This document shows, in pieces, positions 32,665 to 41,659 of a DNA stretch of 64,000 bases. Below the pieces are notes generated by a model. The model saw nothing but the letters and a program-made list of their open reading frames with translations, was not told the DNA's origin and made no database searches. This DNA is from an uncultured Collinsella sp. GTDB taxonomy: Bacteria > Actinomycetota > Coriobacteriia > Coriobacteriales > Coriobacteriaceae. Every line of letters starts with the position of its first letter. Position 1 is the stretch's first letter. A program made the position numbers and the translations under genes. The DNA is taken from positions 1 to 64,000 of the forward strand of contig CABRHS010000010.1 of the NCBI GenBank assembly GCA_902470815.1, written 5' to 3'.

Positions 32665-34068
32665 ATGGATCGCACCAAGATCGCACAGCTCTACGCCGAT
32701 GCCGATGCCCTCGGCGGCGCTACCGTGACCGTCGCCGGCTGGGTCAAGTCCGTCCGCGACATGAAGAACTTCGGCTTCGTCACCTTGAACGACGGCAGCT
32801 GCTTCAAGGACCTGCAGGTCGTCATGAACCGCGAGGCGCTCGAGAATTACGATGAGATCGCCCATCAGAACGTCTCCGCCGCGCTCGTGTGCACCGGCGA
32901 GCTCAAGCTCACCCCGGATGCCCCGCAGCCCTTCGAGCTCGCCGCCACGCGCGTCGCGGTCGAGGGCGTCTCCGCCCCGGATTACCCGCTGCAGAAGAAG
33001 CGTGCCACCGTCGAGTTCCTGCGCACCCAACAGCACCTCCGTCCGCGCACCAACCTGTTCCGCGCCGTGTTCCGCGTGCGCTCCGTGGCCGCCGCCGCCA
33101 TCCACCGCTTCTTTCAGGACCGCGGCTTCGTCTACGTGAACACCCCGATCGTGACCGCGAGCGACTGCGAGGGCGCGGGCGAGATGTTCCACGTCACCAC
33201 CATCGACCCGGCCAACCCGCCGCTGGACGAGCACGGCAACGTGGATTACTCCAAGGACTTCTTCGGCGCTCCCGCCTCGCTCACCGTTTCCGGCCAGCTC
33301 AACGCCGAGAACTTCGCCATGGCCTTCGGCGATGTGTACACCTTCGGCCCCACGTTCCGCGCCGAGAACTCCAACACCACGCGCCATGCCGCGGAGTTCT
33401 GGATGATCGAGCCCGAGATCGCCTTCGCCGACCTCGCCGACGACATGGACCTCGCCGAGGACATGCTCAAGGCGGTCATCCGCGATGTCATGGACCGTTG
33501 TCCCGACGAGCTCAATATGCTCAACAAGTTCGTGGACAAGGGCCTCATCGAGCGCCTCACGCATGTGGCCAACTCCGACTTCGCCCGCGTGACCTACACT
33601 GAGGCCGTCGAGATCCTCGAGCGCGCCGCCGCCACCGGTCACGAGTTCGACTATCCCGTGAGCTGGGGCATCGACCTGCAGACCGAGCACGAGCGCTTCC
33701 TCACCGAGGAGCACTTCAAGTGCCCGACCTTCGTGACCGATTACCCGGCCGAGATCAAGGCCTTTTACATGCGCCTGAATGACGACGGCAAGACCGTCGC
33801 CGCCGCGGACTGCCTGGTGCCGGGTATCGGCGAGATCATCGGCGGCTCCCAGCGCGAGGAGCGCCTCGATGTGCTCGAGCGTCGCATCGCCGAGCTGGGC
33901 ATGGATGCCGAGCAGTACAAGTATTATCTGGACCTGCGCCGCTACGGCACGTGCAAGCACGCCGGTTTTGGCCTGGGCTTCGAGCGCCTGGTCATGTACC
34001 TCACGGGCGTGGGCAACATCCGCGACGTCCTCCCGCACCCGCGCACCGTGGGTAGCTGCGAGTTCTAA
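32665..34068 (+). CDS. asnS: Asparaginyl-tRNA synthetase
   Basis: A class IIb synthetase charging tRNA-Asn. The 467-residue protein has the N-terminal OB fold (VTVAGWVKSVRDMKNFGFV), motif 2 in YTFGPTFRAENSNTTRHAAEFWMIE and motif 3 in GFGLGFERLVMYLTG. AsnRS rather than AspRS is supported by overall size and the GSQREERLD segment. AAAGGAA precedes the ATG. The genome can thus form Asn-tRNA directly. It is monocistronic and ends at a strong terminator. Confidence 0.96.
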   Translation: MDRTKIAQLYADADALGGATVTVAGWVKSVRDMKNFGFVTLNDGSCFKDLQVVMNREALENYDEIAHQNVSAALVCTGELKLTPDAPQPFELAATRVAVEGVSAPDYPLQKKRATVEFLRTQQHLRPRTNLFRAVFRVRSVAAAAIHRFFQDRGFVYVNTPIVTASDCEGAGEMFHVTTIDPANPPLDEHGNVDYSKDFFGAPASLTVSGQLNAENFAMAFGDVYTFGPTFRAENSNTTRHAAEFWMIEPEIAFADLADDMDLAEDMLKAVIRDVMDRCPDELNMLNKFVDKGLIERLTHVANSDFARVTYTEAVEILERAAATGHEFDYPVSWGIDLQTEHERFLTEEHFKCPTFVTDYPAEIKAFYMRLNDDGKTVAAADCLVPGIGEIIGGSQREERLDVLERRIAELGMDAEQYKYYLDLRRYGTCKHAGFGLGFERLVMYLTGVGNIRDVLPHPRTVGSCEF

Positions 34069-34097
34069 CATCTCGCGCGCTCGCCTCATGGCGTTGA

Positions 34098-34137
34098 CGG
34101 GGACGGCCGGATCGAAAGACGGGCCGTCCCCGTTTTT
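34098..34137 (+). terminator. Terminator after asnS
   Basis: CGGGGACGGCC pairs with GGCCGTCCCCG, followed by TTTTT. Confidence 0.9.
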
Positions 34138-34301
34138 CATGCGCGCGCGATTGCGTGTTAACACGGGATTAACGTTTTAGCGCCCGTGCCGAGCGGGCGG
34201 TACTATATGCCTTGCGCGCTTTCATGCAATAAAGCGCCTCGAAACATATCGCCCGCGCCGATCAAGGCGGGGCCTGGAACAGCGAAACGGAGTTGATCGC
34301 C

Positions 34302-35303
34302 ATGCTGAGCATCTCGCGCAGGAACCTTATCACCCTCGGAGCGGGCTTTTTTATGGCTGGCGCTCTCTCCGGATGCGGTGACGACCAAAAGGCCGCTTCA
34401 AACGGAAACGCGGGTTCCAAGGGCACTGGTTACAAGATCGGCGTGCTGCAGCTCACCGAGCACGGCGCGCTCGACCTGACCAACAAGGGCTTCGTCGCGG
34501 CACTCGATGAGTCTGGCATCTCCTACACGATCGACCAGCAGAACGCGCAGAACGATCAGTCGGCCTGCCAGACAATCGCGAGCAAGCTCGTGAACGACGG
34601 CGACGACCTGATCTTCGCCATCGCGACCCCGGCGGCCCAGGCGGTCGCGGGCGTCACGTCCGACATCCCGGTCGTGGGCTCTGCCATCACCGATTATGCC
34701 GAGAGCGGTCTCGTGGCGTCCAACGAGGAGCCCGGCGGCAACGTCACCGGCACCTCGGACCTCACGCCCGTCGCGGACCAGATCGGCCTGCTGCGCCAGC
34801 TTCTTCCAGAGGCAAAGCGCGTCGGCATCCTGTTCTGCTCCGCCGAGTCCAATTCCGGCGTGCAGGTCGCGCTGGCCGAGGAGGTCCTCGACGACTCGGG
34901 CATCGAGCATGAGCGCTACGCCGTTTCTTCTTCCAATGAGATTCAGCAGATGGTTGAATCCATGGCGGGCAAGGTCGATGCGATCTACGCCCCTACCGAC
35001 AACACCATCGCCGCGGGCATGGCGACCGTATCCATGGTCGCCACCGAGAACAAGCTGCCCGTGATCGTGGGATGCGACACTATGGTCGAGGATGGAGGGC
35101 TGGCGTCGTATAGCGTGAGCTATTACGACTTGGGCTATAAGGCGGGCGAGATGGCCGTGAAGATCCTCGCCGAGGACGCCGATCCCGCCGATATGCCCAT
35201 CGAGTACCTGTCGAGCAAGGAGTGCAAGCTCATCGTCAACCAGGCGACGGCCGATGCTCTCGGAATCGACATCTCGATGCTCGAGGACGCCCAGATCGTC
35301 TAA
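34302..35303 (+). CDS. ABC transporter substrate-binding lipoprotein 1
   Basis: A 333-residue periplasmic-binding-type lipoprotein. A Tat/Sec-like start (SRRNLITLGAGF) leads to the lipobox LSGC near residue 24, then an Asn/Gly/Ser linker and the mature domain from YKIGVLQLTEH. It belongs to the ABC_sub_bind family (PF04392 type), whose members take up aromatic amino acids or related compounds in some Gram-positive bacteria. It is strongly similar to the next gene (shared QQNAQNDQSACQTIASKLVN), so the two are tandem paralogues. The ATG at 34302 is preferred; a TTG at 34293 sits within the ribosome site. Confidence 0.9.
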   Translation: MLSISRRNLITLGAGFFMAGALSGCGDDQKAASNGNAGSKGTGYKIGVLQLTEHGALDLTNKGFVAALDESGISYTIDQQNAQNDQSACQTIASKLVNDGDDLIFAIATPAAQAVAGVTSDIPVVGSAITDYAESGLVASNEEPGGNVTGTSDLTPVADQIGLLRQLLPEAKRVGILFCSAESNSGVQVALAEEVLDDSGIEHERYAVSSSNEIQQMVESMAGKVDAIYAPTDNTIAAGMATVSMVATENKLPVIVGCDTMVEDGGLASYSVSYYDLGYKAGEMAVKILAEDADPADMPIEYLSSKECKLIVNQATADALGIDISMLEDAQIV

Positions 35304-35400
35304 CGCGGTCGACGGGCATGCGGTCGCGCTCTCTCGAGCGCATCGCCCTCAGCTCCGTATGCCATCCCATGCGCCTTGCGCGCACGTTAGGAGAAACTCC

Positions 35401-36426
35401 ATGAACAACTCCATCTGCTCCCGCCGCTTCTTCTGCAAGGGGCTTGCAGGTTCCGCCGCCCTCGCCGTCATCGGCGGATTGGGCCTTGCCGGTTGCGCCG
35501 GCGATTCAGACGCGGGCTCCGCTGGCAACGGCGACGCCGCCTTCAAGATCGGCGTCCTACAGCTCACCGAGCACCCTGCGCTCGATGCGGCGAACAAGGG
35601 CTTCGTCGCCGCCGTCGAGGGGGCGGGAATCGGGGCCGCCATCAGCCAGCAGAACGCCCAGAACGACCAGTCGGCATGCCAGACCATCGCGAGCAAGCTC
35701 GTGAACGAGGGCTGCGACCTCATCTTGGCCATCGGCACGCCCGCGGCCCAGGCCGTGGCGGGCGCCACCGCGGATATCCCCGTGATCGGCACCGCCATCA
35801 CCGACTTCGCGGCCTCCGGTCTGGTCAAGGATAACGATGCGCCCGGCGGCAACGTCACCGGCACGTCGGATATGAATCCCGTCGCCGACCAGATCGCACT
35901 GCTCGACCGCCTGGCCCCGGATGCCAAGAAGGTCGGTTTGCTCTACTGCACGGCGGAGTCCAATTCCAAGCTGCAGATCGATCTGGCGGCGGCCGAGCTC
36001 AAGAAACTCGGCATGGAGGGCGTTGAGTTTACCGTCTCCAGTTCCAACGAGGTCCAGCAGGTCGCCGAGTCCATGGTCGGCAAGGTCGACGCGATCTACA
36101 CCCCCACGGATAACACCATCGCCTCCGCCATGGCCACCATCGCCACCATCGCCAACGAGGCGGGGGTCCCGACGGTGTGCGGCGAGGTCGCGCACGTCGA
36201 GGCTGGAGGCCTGGCGAGTCTCTCCATCAATTACGAGGAGCTCGGCCGTCGTGCCGGCGAGATGGCCGTGCGCATCCTCGCCGAGGGGGCAGAGCCTGCC
36301 GGAATGCCCATCGAGTCCATGGGCGCGGCCGAGTGCGATCTGGTTTACAACGGCAAGACCGCCGAGGCGCTCGGCATCGACATGGCCCCGCTTGAGGCGG
36401 ACGGCGCCACGGACGTGACGGCGTAA
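35401..36426 (+). CDS. ABC transporter substrate-binding lipoprotein 2
   Basis: A 341-residue paralogue of the preceding gene. It has the signal sequence CSRRFFCKGLAGSAALAVIGG with lipobox LAGC near residue 32, a Gly/Ser/Ala linker, and a mature domain with FKIGVLQLTEH and TPTDNTIASAMATIATIAN. AGGAGAA precedes the ATG. Small changes between the pair cluster in the ligand lobes (for example SYTIDQQ against GAAISQQ), so they may bind different ligands or differ in affinity. The permease follows after 57 bases. Confidence 0.9.
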   Translation: MNNSICSRRFFCKGLAGSAALAVIGGLGLAGCAGDSDAGSAGNGDAAFKIGVLQLTEHPALDAANKGFVAAVEGAGIGAAISQQNAQNDQSACQTIASKLVNEGCDLILAIGTPAAQAVAGATADIPVIGTAITDFAASGLVKDNDAPGGNVTGTSDMNPVADQIALLDRLAPDAKKVGLLYCTAESNSKLQIDLAAAELKKLGMEGVEFTVSSSNEVQQVAESMVGKVDAIYTPTDNTIASAMATIATIANEAGVPTVCGEVAHVEAGGLASLSINYEELGRRAGEMAVRILAEGAEPAGMPIESMGAAECDLVYNGKTAEALGIDMAPLEADGATDVTA

Positions 36427-36483
36427 CGCGCACGCGGCCTTTCCGCGCGGTACCTATTTGACACGATAGTAAGGAGAGACAAC

Positions 36484-37404
36484 ATGACTGGAGCGCTTCT
36501 CGGCGCCGTCTCCCAGGGCATCCTGTGGGGCATCATGGTCCTCGGTGTGTACATCACCTACAAGCTTCTCGATATCGCCGACCTCACCGTCGACGGCAGC
36601 TTCGCGCTCGGTGGCAGCGTGTGCGCCGTGCTCGTGGTGGCGGGTGTGGACCCCGTCATCGCCATCATCGCGGCGATGGTCGCCGGCATGGTCGCCGGCG
36701 CGGTCACCGGCTTTCTGCACACGGTGTTCGAGATCCCCGCGATCCTGGCGGGCATTCTCACGCAGATCGCCTTGTGGTCCGTCAACCTGCGCATTATGGG
36801 CAAGTCCAACACGCCTCTGCTGCAGAGCGACACCATCTTCTCGCGCATGACCGAGATGACCGGGCTGTCCACCAATGCGGCCTCCATCTTCGTGGGGCTC
36901 ATCGCGGCGGTGCTCATCATCGCCGCCCTGTATTGGTTCTTCGGCACCGAGATCGGCAGCGCGCTGCGCGCCACCGGCAACAATGAGGATATGATCCGCG
37001 CGCTGGGCGTCTCCACCGCGAAGACCAAGATGATCGCCCTTATGCTCTCCAACGCGCTGGTGGGCCTCTCCGGCGGCCTGATCTGCCAGAGCCAGAAGTA
37101 CGCGGACATCGGCATGGGCACGGGAGCCATCGTGATCGGCCTCGCCGCCATCGTGATCGGCGAGGTGCTCGGCCGCCTCACCCCAGGCAAGCTGACCGGT
37201 TTCAAGAGCCGTCTCGTCTCCGCCGTCGCGGGCTCCGTGGTGTACTTCCTCATTCGCGCCATCGTGCTGCAGCTGGGCATGGATGCCAACGACATGAAGC
37301 TCCTGTCCGCCGTGATCGTGGCGCTCGCCCTGTGCATCCCCGTGGTCTGGGAGAAGTTCAAGCTGCGCACGAGTTACACGAAGGGCGGTGAGGCAGATGC
37401 TTAA
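36484..37404 (+). CDS. ABC transporter permease
   Basis: A 306-residue membrane protein with about eight to nine helices, resembling the permeases that pair with PF04392 binding proteins (branched-chain amino acid/ribose permease fold). The DLTVDGSFALGGSV stretch near the start and the cytoplasmic EIGSALRATGNNEDMIRALGVS coupling segment are typical. AAGGAGA precedes the ATG. Its end overlaps the start of the ATPase gene by eight bases, consistent with coupled translation. Confidence 0.92.
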   Translation: MTGALLGAVSQGILWGIMVLGVYITYKLLDIADLTVDGSFALGGSVCAVLVVAGVDPVIAIIAAMVAGMVAGAVTGFLHTVFEIPAILAGILTQIALWSVNLRIMGKSNTPLLQSDTIFSRMTEMTGLSTNAASIFVGLIAAVLIIAALYWFFGTEIGSALRATGNNEDMIRALGVSTAKTKMIALMLSNALVGLSGGLICQSQKYADIGMGTGAIVIGLAAIVIGEVLGRLTPGKLTGFKSRLVSAVAGSVVYFLIRAIVLQLGMDANDMKLLSAVIVALALCIPVVWEKFKLRTSYTKGGEADA

Positions 37405-38191
37405 GCTGTCCCACGTCAAGAAGACGTTCAACCGCGGCACCGTCACCGAGAAGCGCGCCCTTACCGGCGTGGACCTCACGCTCGCCGACGGCGATTTCGT
37501 GACCGTCATCGGCGGCAACGGAGCCGGAAAGTCCACGTTGCTCAACATGATCGCGGGTGTATATCCGCTCGATTCCGGCACGGTCGAGCTCGACGGCGAG
37601 GACATCTCCCGCCTTTCGGAGCCCAAGCGCGCCAAGTACCTGGGTCGCGTCTTCCAAGACCCCATGCGCGGGACCGCTGCCGACATGCAGATCGAGGAGA
37701 ACCTCGCCCTGGCCAAGCGCCGCGGCCAGCGCCGCGGCCTGTGTTGGGGCATCACCAAGGCCGAGCGCGAGGAATACGCCGAGCTGCTCAAGAAACTCGA
37801 CCTGGGCCTGGAGACGCGCATGCAGGCGAAGGTGGGCCTGCTGTCCGGCGGTCAGCGGCAGGCACTCACCCTGCTCATGGCCACGCTCACCAATCCTCGC
37901 GTGCTGCTGCTCGACGAGCACACCGCGGCGCTCGACCCCAAGACGGCCTCAAAGGTGCTCGAGCTCACCGAGCAGATCGTGGCCGAGCGCCAGCTCACCA
38001 CGCTCATGGTGACCCACAACATGAATGACGCCATCCGCTTGGGCAATCGCCTGATCATGATGCACGAGGGCCGCGTGATCTACGATGTCGCGGGCGAGGA
38101 GAAGCGCTCGCTCACCGTGCCCGATCTTCTGCAGAAGTTCGAGGAGGTCAGCGGTGGCGCTCTCGCCAACGACCGCATGCTGCTGAGCTAG
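37397..38191 (+). CDS. ABC transporter ATP-binding protein
   Basis: A 264-residue ATPase completing the importer. Walker A GGNGAGKST, the Q loop in VFQDPMRGTAADM, signature LSGGQRQALT, Walker B VLLLDEHTAALD and the H-loop His in VTHNMND are all present. The glutamate after Walker B is kept, so it should hydrolyse ATP. The start is taken as ATG 37397, inside the permease end; a GTG at 37388 is possible. A single permease gene implies a homodimeric membrane unit. Confidence 0.95.
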   Translation: MLKLSHVKKTFNRGTVTEKRALTGVDLTLADGDFVTVIGGNGAGKSTLLNMIAGVYPLDSGTVELDGEDISRLSEPKRAKYLGRVFQDPMRGTAADMQIEENLALAKRRGQRRGLCWGITKAEREEYAELLKKLDLGLETRMQAKVGLLSGGQRQALTLLMATLTNPRVLLLDEHTAALDPKTASKVLELTEQIVAERQLTTLMVTHNMNDAIRLGNRLIMMHEGRVIYDVAGEEKRSLTVPDLLQKFEEVSGGALANDRMLLS

Positions 38192-38248
38192 CGGCGCCGT
38201 CCCCTGCGTCGGGGCCGTGCGGTCAGATTGCCCGTGATCACGAGCTAG

Positions 38249-38304
38249 TTGCCTATGGAAATCTTCTGTTTGACGGTGCTCGAGCGGAAGAGATCCATAG
38301 GCAA
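38249..38304. repeat. 18-nt imperfect inverted repeat after the ABC operon
   Basis: TTGCCTATGGA at 38249-38259 is perfectly repeated inverted at 38294-38304, and TCTTC/GAAGA extends the stem past two mismatches. The loop is about 20 bases. Only a short T run follows, so it may be a terminator variant or an extragenic palindrome. Confidence 0.55.
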
Positions 38305-38434
38305 TTTCAATTGAAACGGGCGTCGCCGTCCGGCGGGCAGGCGTGTGTCCTCACGAGGCTCCACGACTAAGACGTTAGTGGGTACAAGATTCTACGGGTA
38401 TAGATGCATCGCGCCGCAATGGGAGGGGTACACC

Positions 38435-38944
38435 ATGAAGCTGCGTATCAAGTCCAAGCTGATGAGCGTTCACAGCGAGGTCGAGGTGCTCGATAGGTCG
38501 GGTGAGGTCGTCTATCATGCGGACACCGATCCCCTGTCTTCGCCTCGTCTGACACGGTATAAGGACGCGGAACACAAGGAGCTCGCGGTCATCACGACGG
38601 TGAGGCTCGACAGCGAGAGCCGTGCGCATCACGTCGTGATGGCCGACGGCCGCGCATTCGATCTCAAGCGCAAGTTCCGCACGCCCGCGAGCACTACGGA
38701 GAGTTATCTCACGGTGTCGGGTGCGGGCTGGAAGATCGTGACCCGACGCGCGTGGACCAGTCGCTTCGAGATCAGGTCGGAGTCGGGCGCCGTCTTGCTC
38801 GAGGCCAAGCAGGTCCCTGCCGAGCGCGGCGATACCTATGACCTGGATGTGCGCGACGAGGAGCATGTGGACGAGCTCGTCCTGCTGTCCCTGATCGCGC
38901 GCTACGTCATGCGCGAGGATGCACCCGTCCCTGCGGCGATATAA
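38435..38944 (+). CDS. LURP-one-related (tubby-like) protein
   Basis: A 169-residue protein resembling the LOR/LURP-one family, a beta-barrel fold related to Tubby and phospholipid scramblases. The alternating strands MKLRIKSKLMS, SEVEVLDRSGEVVY and GWKIVTRRAWTSRFEI fit. Function in bacteria is unknown. The ATG at 38435 follows GGGAGGGG. It is a single-gene unit ended by a strong bidirectional terminator. The family call rests on pattern only. Confidence 0.6.
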   Translation: MKLRIKSKLMSVHSEVEVLDRSGEVVYHADTDPLSSPRLTRYKDAEHKELAVITTVRLDSESRAHHVVMADGRAFDLKRKFRTPASTTESYLTVSGAGWKIVTRRAWTSRFEIRSESGAVLLEAKQVPAERGDTYDLDVRDEEHVDELVLLSLIARYVMREDAPVPAAI

Positions 38945-38945
38945 C

Positions 38946-38987
38946 GAGAAAGCGCCCTCGCGTCGGCTTGCGAGGGCGCTTTCTCAT
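38946..38987. terminator. Bidirectional terminator between the LURP-like gene and sdpI
   Basis: GAGAAAGCGCCCTCGC (38946-38961) is perfectly complementary to 38970-38985. A-rich and T-rich ends on both strands make it work in both directions; the sdpI stop lies within it. Confidence 0.88.
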
Positions 38988-39751
38988 CGTGCACGCAGTG
39001 GCGTGTTGCCGTTTCTGTACACAAGGTAGCTGTATCCATACGTGGCGAGACTCGAGCCCAGGATCGCGGTCATGAGCACCCAGAACGCGATCTCTTCGTG
39101 TTGAAGCGACACGGTCCCGGCGATGATGACGGCAATCCCGCTCAGGACGAAGGCGACGCCGCAGAAGCGATGCGTGAGTCGCCAGTTCACGTCGTCGTCG
39201 AGCGCCCACGGGGTCTTGCACCCAAAGGTGTAGTTACGCTTCACCTTGGGCATGTAGTTGCCGAGCAGGATGAGGCCGATTCCGATTACGATGGTCGTCA
39301 CGGTGCCGACCGGACTGCCCGATTCAGGCAGGAATCCAAAGACCGTGAGCTCGGACGTCCACGTTATGGCGATCATGAACACGGTGAAGAGCGTGACGAA
39401 GCCGGTGTAGAACGACCCCATGCGCGCATATGCCTGCCCGCGGGGATCCATTGAGGGCAGGAGGTGCATCAGCAGGAGCAGAAGCAGCGGCAGCGCGTCG
39501 AGCGCGATGATAGCCGTGCGCCCCGTCCAGCCGTTCACGTTGCCCGCGGCATCCCAATGGGTGGGTATCATCTCCGGCATGTACGGGAGCAGCGCGAGGT
39601 GACCCAAGAAACTCGCGATGCAGAGCACGGCGAGTGCGATGAGGGCTCGCCGGCTCATGGGGTTGACGCGCCCGCCCTCGCGGCGCGCATCCGTCTTGTC
39701 GGGCGCGGCGGTCGCGTTCTCAAGGCGACATGCCTGCTTGTTATCGGTCAT
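38984..39751 (-). CDS. sdpI: SdpI-family membrane protein
   Basis: A 255-residue membrane protein with an N-terminal DUF1648-type segment (the PTHWDAAGNVNGW loop after the first helix) and a C-terminal SdpI region with NYMPKVKRNYTFGCKTPWAL. In B. subtilis SdpI protects against the SdpC toxin and also sequesters its repressor SdpR. Five or six helices are apparent. The gene overlaps the end of sdpR by 11 bases. No sdpC-like toxin gene is in the window, so the role may be sensing or protection from foreign toxins. Confidence 0.88.
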   Translation of the reverse strand: MTDNKQACRLENATAAPDKTDARREGGRVNPMSRRALIALAVLCIASFLGHLALLPYMPEMIPTHWDAAGNVNGWTGRTAIIALDALPLLLLLLMHLLPSMDPRGQAYARMGSFYTGFVTLFTVFMIAITWTSELTVFGFLPESGSPVGTVTTIVIGIGLILLGNYMPKVKRNYTFGCKTPWALDDDVNWRLTHRFCGVAFVLSGIAVIIAGTVSLQHEEIAFWVLMTAILGSSLATYGYSYLVYRNGNTPLRAR

Positions 39752-40019
39752 CGGAATCGCTCCTATCGGTGAACGAGTAGAACCAGCTCATGAGGTCCTG
39801 CAGCACTGAGGTGTTGAGGCTGTATACGATCGATTGCCCATGGCGCTCGGCATCGACCAGCTCGGCCGCCTTCAGCGTGTTGAGGTGATGGCTGAGCGAC
39901 GGTTTGGTCATATCGAAATGCTCGGCGATCTGGCCTGCGGTGAGGTCGCCGCCGCGGAGCAACTCGAGGATGCGCCTTCGCGTCGGGTCGGCGAGCGCCT
40001 TGAACGCCTCTCCTCCCAT
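39741..40019 (-). CDS. sdpR: ArsR/SdpR-family repressor
   Basis: A 92-residue winged-helix repressor: FKALADPTRRRILELLRGGDLTAGQIAEHF and the recognition helix MTKPSLSHHLNTLKAAELV. No cysteine pairs of metal-sensing ArsR proteins are present, which with the adjacent sdpI supports the SdpR (autorepressor) type. AAAGGAG precedes the ATG. An operator-like dyad sits within its promoter, so the operon is probably self-repressed. Confidence 0.9.
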   Translation of the reverse strand: MGGEAFKALADPTRRRILELLRGGDLTAGQIAEHFDMTKPSLSHHLNTLKAAELVDAERHGQSIVYSLNTSVLQDLMSWFYSFTDRSDSDDR

Positions 40020-40068
40020 CGGGACTCCTTTCTCTTGCGCGTTTGTCGTCGACGAAATGACTTAGAAT

Positions 40069-40097
40069 ATTAGACAATAATCTAAATTCGTTGTCAA
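40069..40097 (-). promoter_or_regulatory. sdpRI promoter with overlapping operator
   Basis: On the - strand consensus TTGACA (40092-40097), a 17-base spacer and TCTAAT (40069-40074). The dyad TTAGA-N6-TCTAA covers the spacer and -10, an ideal site for SdpR self-repression. Confidence 0.75.
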
Positions 40098-40136
40098 TAC
40101 GATATCGTTCAGATCGGAACGGGTGTTCAATCGCGC

Positions 40137-40790
40137 TTAAGCCCGGGGGCGCGTGCCACCGTTGCCGTGGAGCCGCACGACAAGCGGGTAGAGGGGCGCG
40201 GGGACGGGGCAGCGCGCGACGAGGATGCCCGAGGCGGGTCCCCCCATGAGGTCGCTCACGGGGCAGCCGGAGCGGATCGCGGCGATGAGCAGGTCGACGG
40301 CCTCCGAACGCGCGCGCCGCATGCGGCCCATGCGCGGCCCCTCGGCGCAGGGGGCGATGAGGGCGCCTCCGCATAGCGCGACGCCTCCGCCCCAGGGGAG
40401 CTTGAGTTTCCGGCAGGAGGTTTCAAGCTCGACGAGCGCGTCGACGGCAGGTTGGGCGGAGCTGCCCGCGGCTATGGCGCAGGCGTAGAGGGGCAGGCCG
40501 GACAGGGAGCAGGGCCCCATCGCCTCGCGCGCGGCGTGCTCGACGCCGATGCCGGCTTCAACTTCGATCTTGAAGAGCGAGAAGGAGCGCGCCCGTCGCG
40601 TTTCTTCTCGCCCGCGGTGCGAGCCGGCTCGCGGCGCCGCCATGCGCTCATAGACGCCGAGGGCGTCGGCAAGGTCTTCCATCACGTGGTCGAAAGCGGC
40701 ACTGAGGTCTTCGTCGCCGGCCGAGAGAAGGGTGAGCGGGACCGTGACGCGCTCGCCCGCCCCGTAATCCCGCGGATCGCGGCATTCCAT
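40137..40790 (-). CDS. Conserved-looking hypothetical protein
   Basis: A 217-residue soluble protein that I do not recognise. It has a central LSGLPLYACAIAAGSSA stretch, a WGGGVALCGGALIAPC segment with Gly-rich turns and cysteines, and a final GPASGILVARCPV. The alternation of strands and helices with these glycine-rich turns could be a flavodoxin-like or other alpha/beta fold, but no catalytic motif is evident. The ATG at 40790 follows GGGGAGC. It has its own orientation between sdpRI (also -) and the + strand phosphatase. Confidence 0.6.
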   Translation of the reverse strand: MECRDPRDYGAGERVTVPLTLLSAGDEDLSAAFDHVMEDLADALGVYERMAAPRAGSHRGREETRRARSFSLFKIEVEAGIGVEHAAREAMGPCSLSGLPLYACAIAAGSSAQPAVDALVELETSCRKLKLPWGGGVALCGGALIAPCAEGPRMGRMRRARSEAVDLLIAAIRSGCPVSDLMGGPASGILVARCPVPAPLYPLVVRLHGNGGTRPRA

Positions 40791-40936
40791 GTATGGCTCC
40801 CCTCTGCCGTGGCGACGTGTTCTCACCCACGTACTGTACCGCGCTTTGGGTTGGTTGGGCGGGCAGGCGAGCTCAGGCGGAACGCGGCCTATAATGACTT
40901 GACGGAACCGGCATCCGGCAAGGGAGGAGAATCCCC

Positions 40937-41659
40937 GTGTATTCCACGCTCTATCTCGTCCGCCATGGGCAGACGGTGTTCAACACGCGCCTGCTCATTC
41001 AGGGGCGGTGCGACTCGCCCCTCACGGAATTGGGTCGCGACCAGGCACGGGCGGCGGCTCAATGGCTGGGAGACCGCGGCGTGCGCTTCGATACCGCGTT
41101 CTCATCGCCGGCGGAGCGCGCCTGCGCCACGGCCGAGCTGCTCTGGGCGGGGCCGTACATGCGGCTCGCGGGCTTGAGCGAACGGTCGTTCGGTGACCTC
41201 GAGGGGACCGATGTGCTGGCCCTGCCCAGGCCCATGGGCGACCACCCCGTGGCGTTCGGCGGGGAGCCGCAGGCGGAGCTCGAGTCGCGCCTGTCGTCGA
41301 CCATGGGCTCCATCATGCGCGGCGAGTTCGATGCCGGGGTCGCGGCTTGGCGGGGGAGGGGCGAGGCGCCCGCCGCTTGTCCGCGACCGGTGCCGGGTCG
41401 AGGCGATGCGCCCGTGGAGGCGTGTGCGGTCGAGCCCCTCGGCGAGGATGAGCCTCGGACGGGAAATGTGCTCGTGGTGAGTCATGGGGCGGCCTGCAAG
41501 GCGTTCGCCCATGTCTGGGAGGGCCGGTCCGACCTGAGGCTCCCGAGTCCGCTCCCGAACTGCTGCATCTTGATATACGAATTCGATGGCGACGGGTTCA
41601 GGCTTGTGGAGGTTGCCGATCCCGCGGCGCATCTGGGTGGAGAGGGGCTGCCCATCTAG
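40937..41659 (+). CDS. Histidine phosphatase (phosphoglycerate-mutase-like)
   Basis: A 240-residue protein with the catalytic LVRHGQTVFN motif at residues 7-16 and GRCDSPLTELGRDQA. The second histidine is in VVSHGAACKAF. Between them lies a Pro/Ala/Gly-rich insertion (about 125-165) that looks disordered. The family includes cofactor-dependent PGM, cobalamin phosphatases and general phosphatases; the lack of PGM hallmarks points to a broad phosphatase. The start is GTG at 40937 after AGGGAGGAGA. Confidence 0.88.
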   Translation: MYSTLYLVRHGQTVFNTRLLIQGRCDSPLTELGRDQARAAAQWLGDRGVRFDTAFSSPAERACATAELLWAGPYMRLAGLSERSFGDLEGTDVLALPRPMGDHPVAFGGEPQAELESRLSSTMGSIMRGEFDAGVAAWRGRGEAPAACPRPVPGRGDAPVEACAVEPLGEDEPRTGNVLVVSHGAACKAFAHVWEGRSDLRLPSPLPNCCILIYEFDGDGFRLVEVADPAAHLGGEGLPI

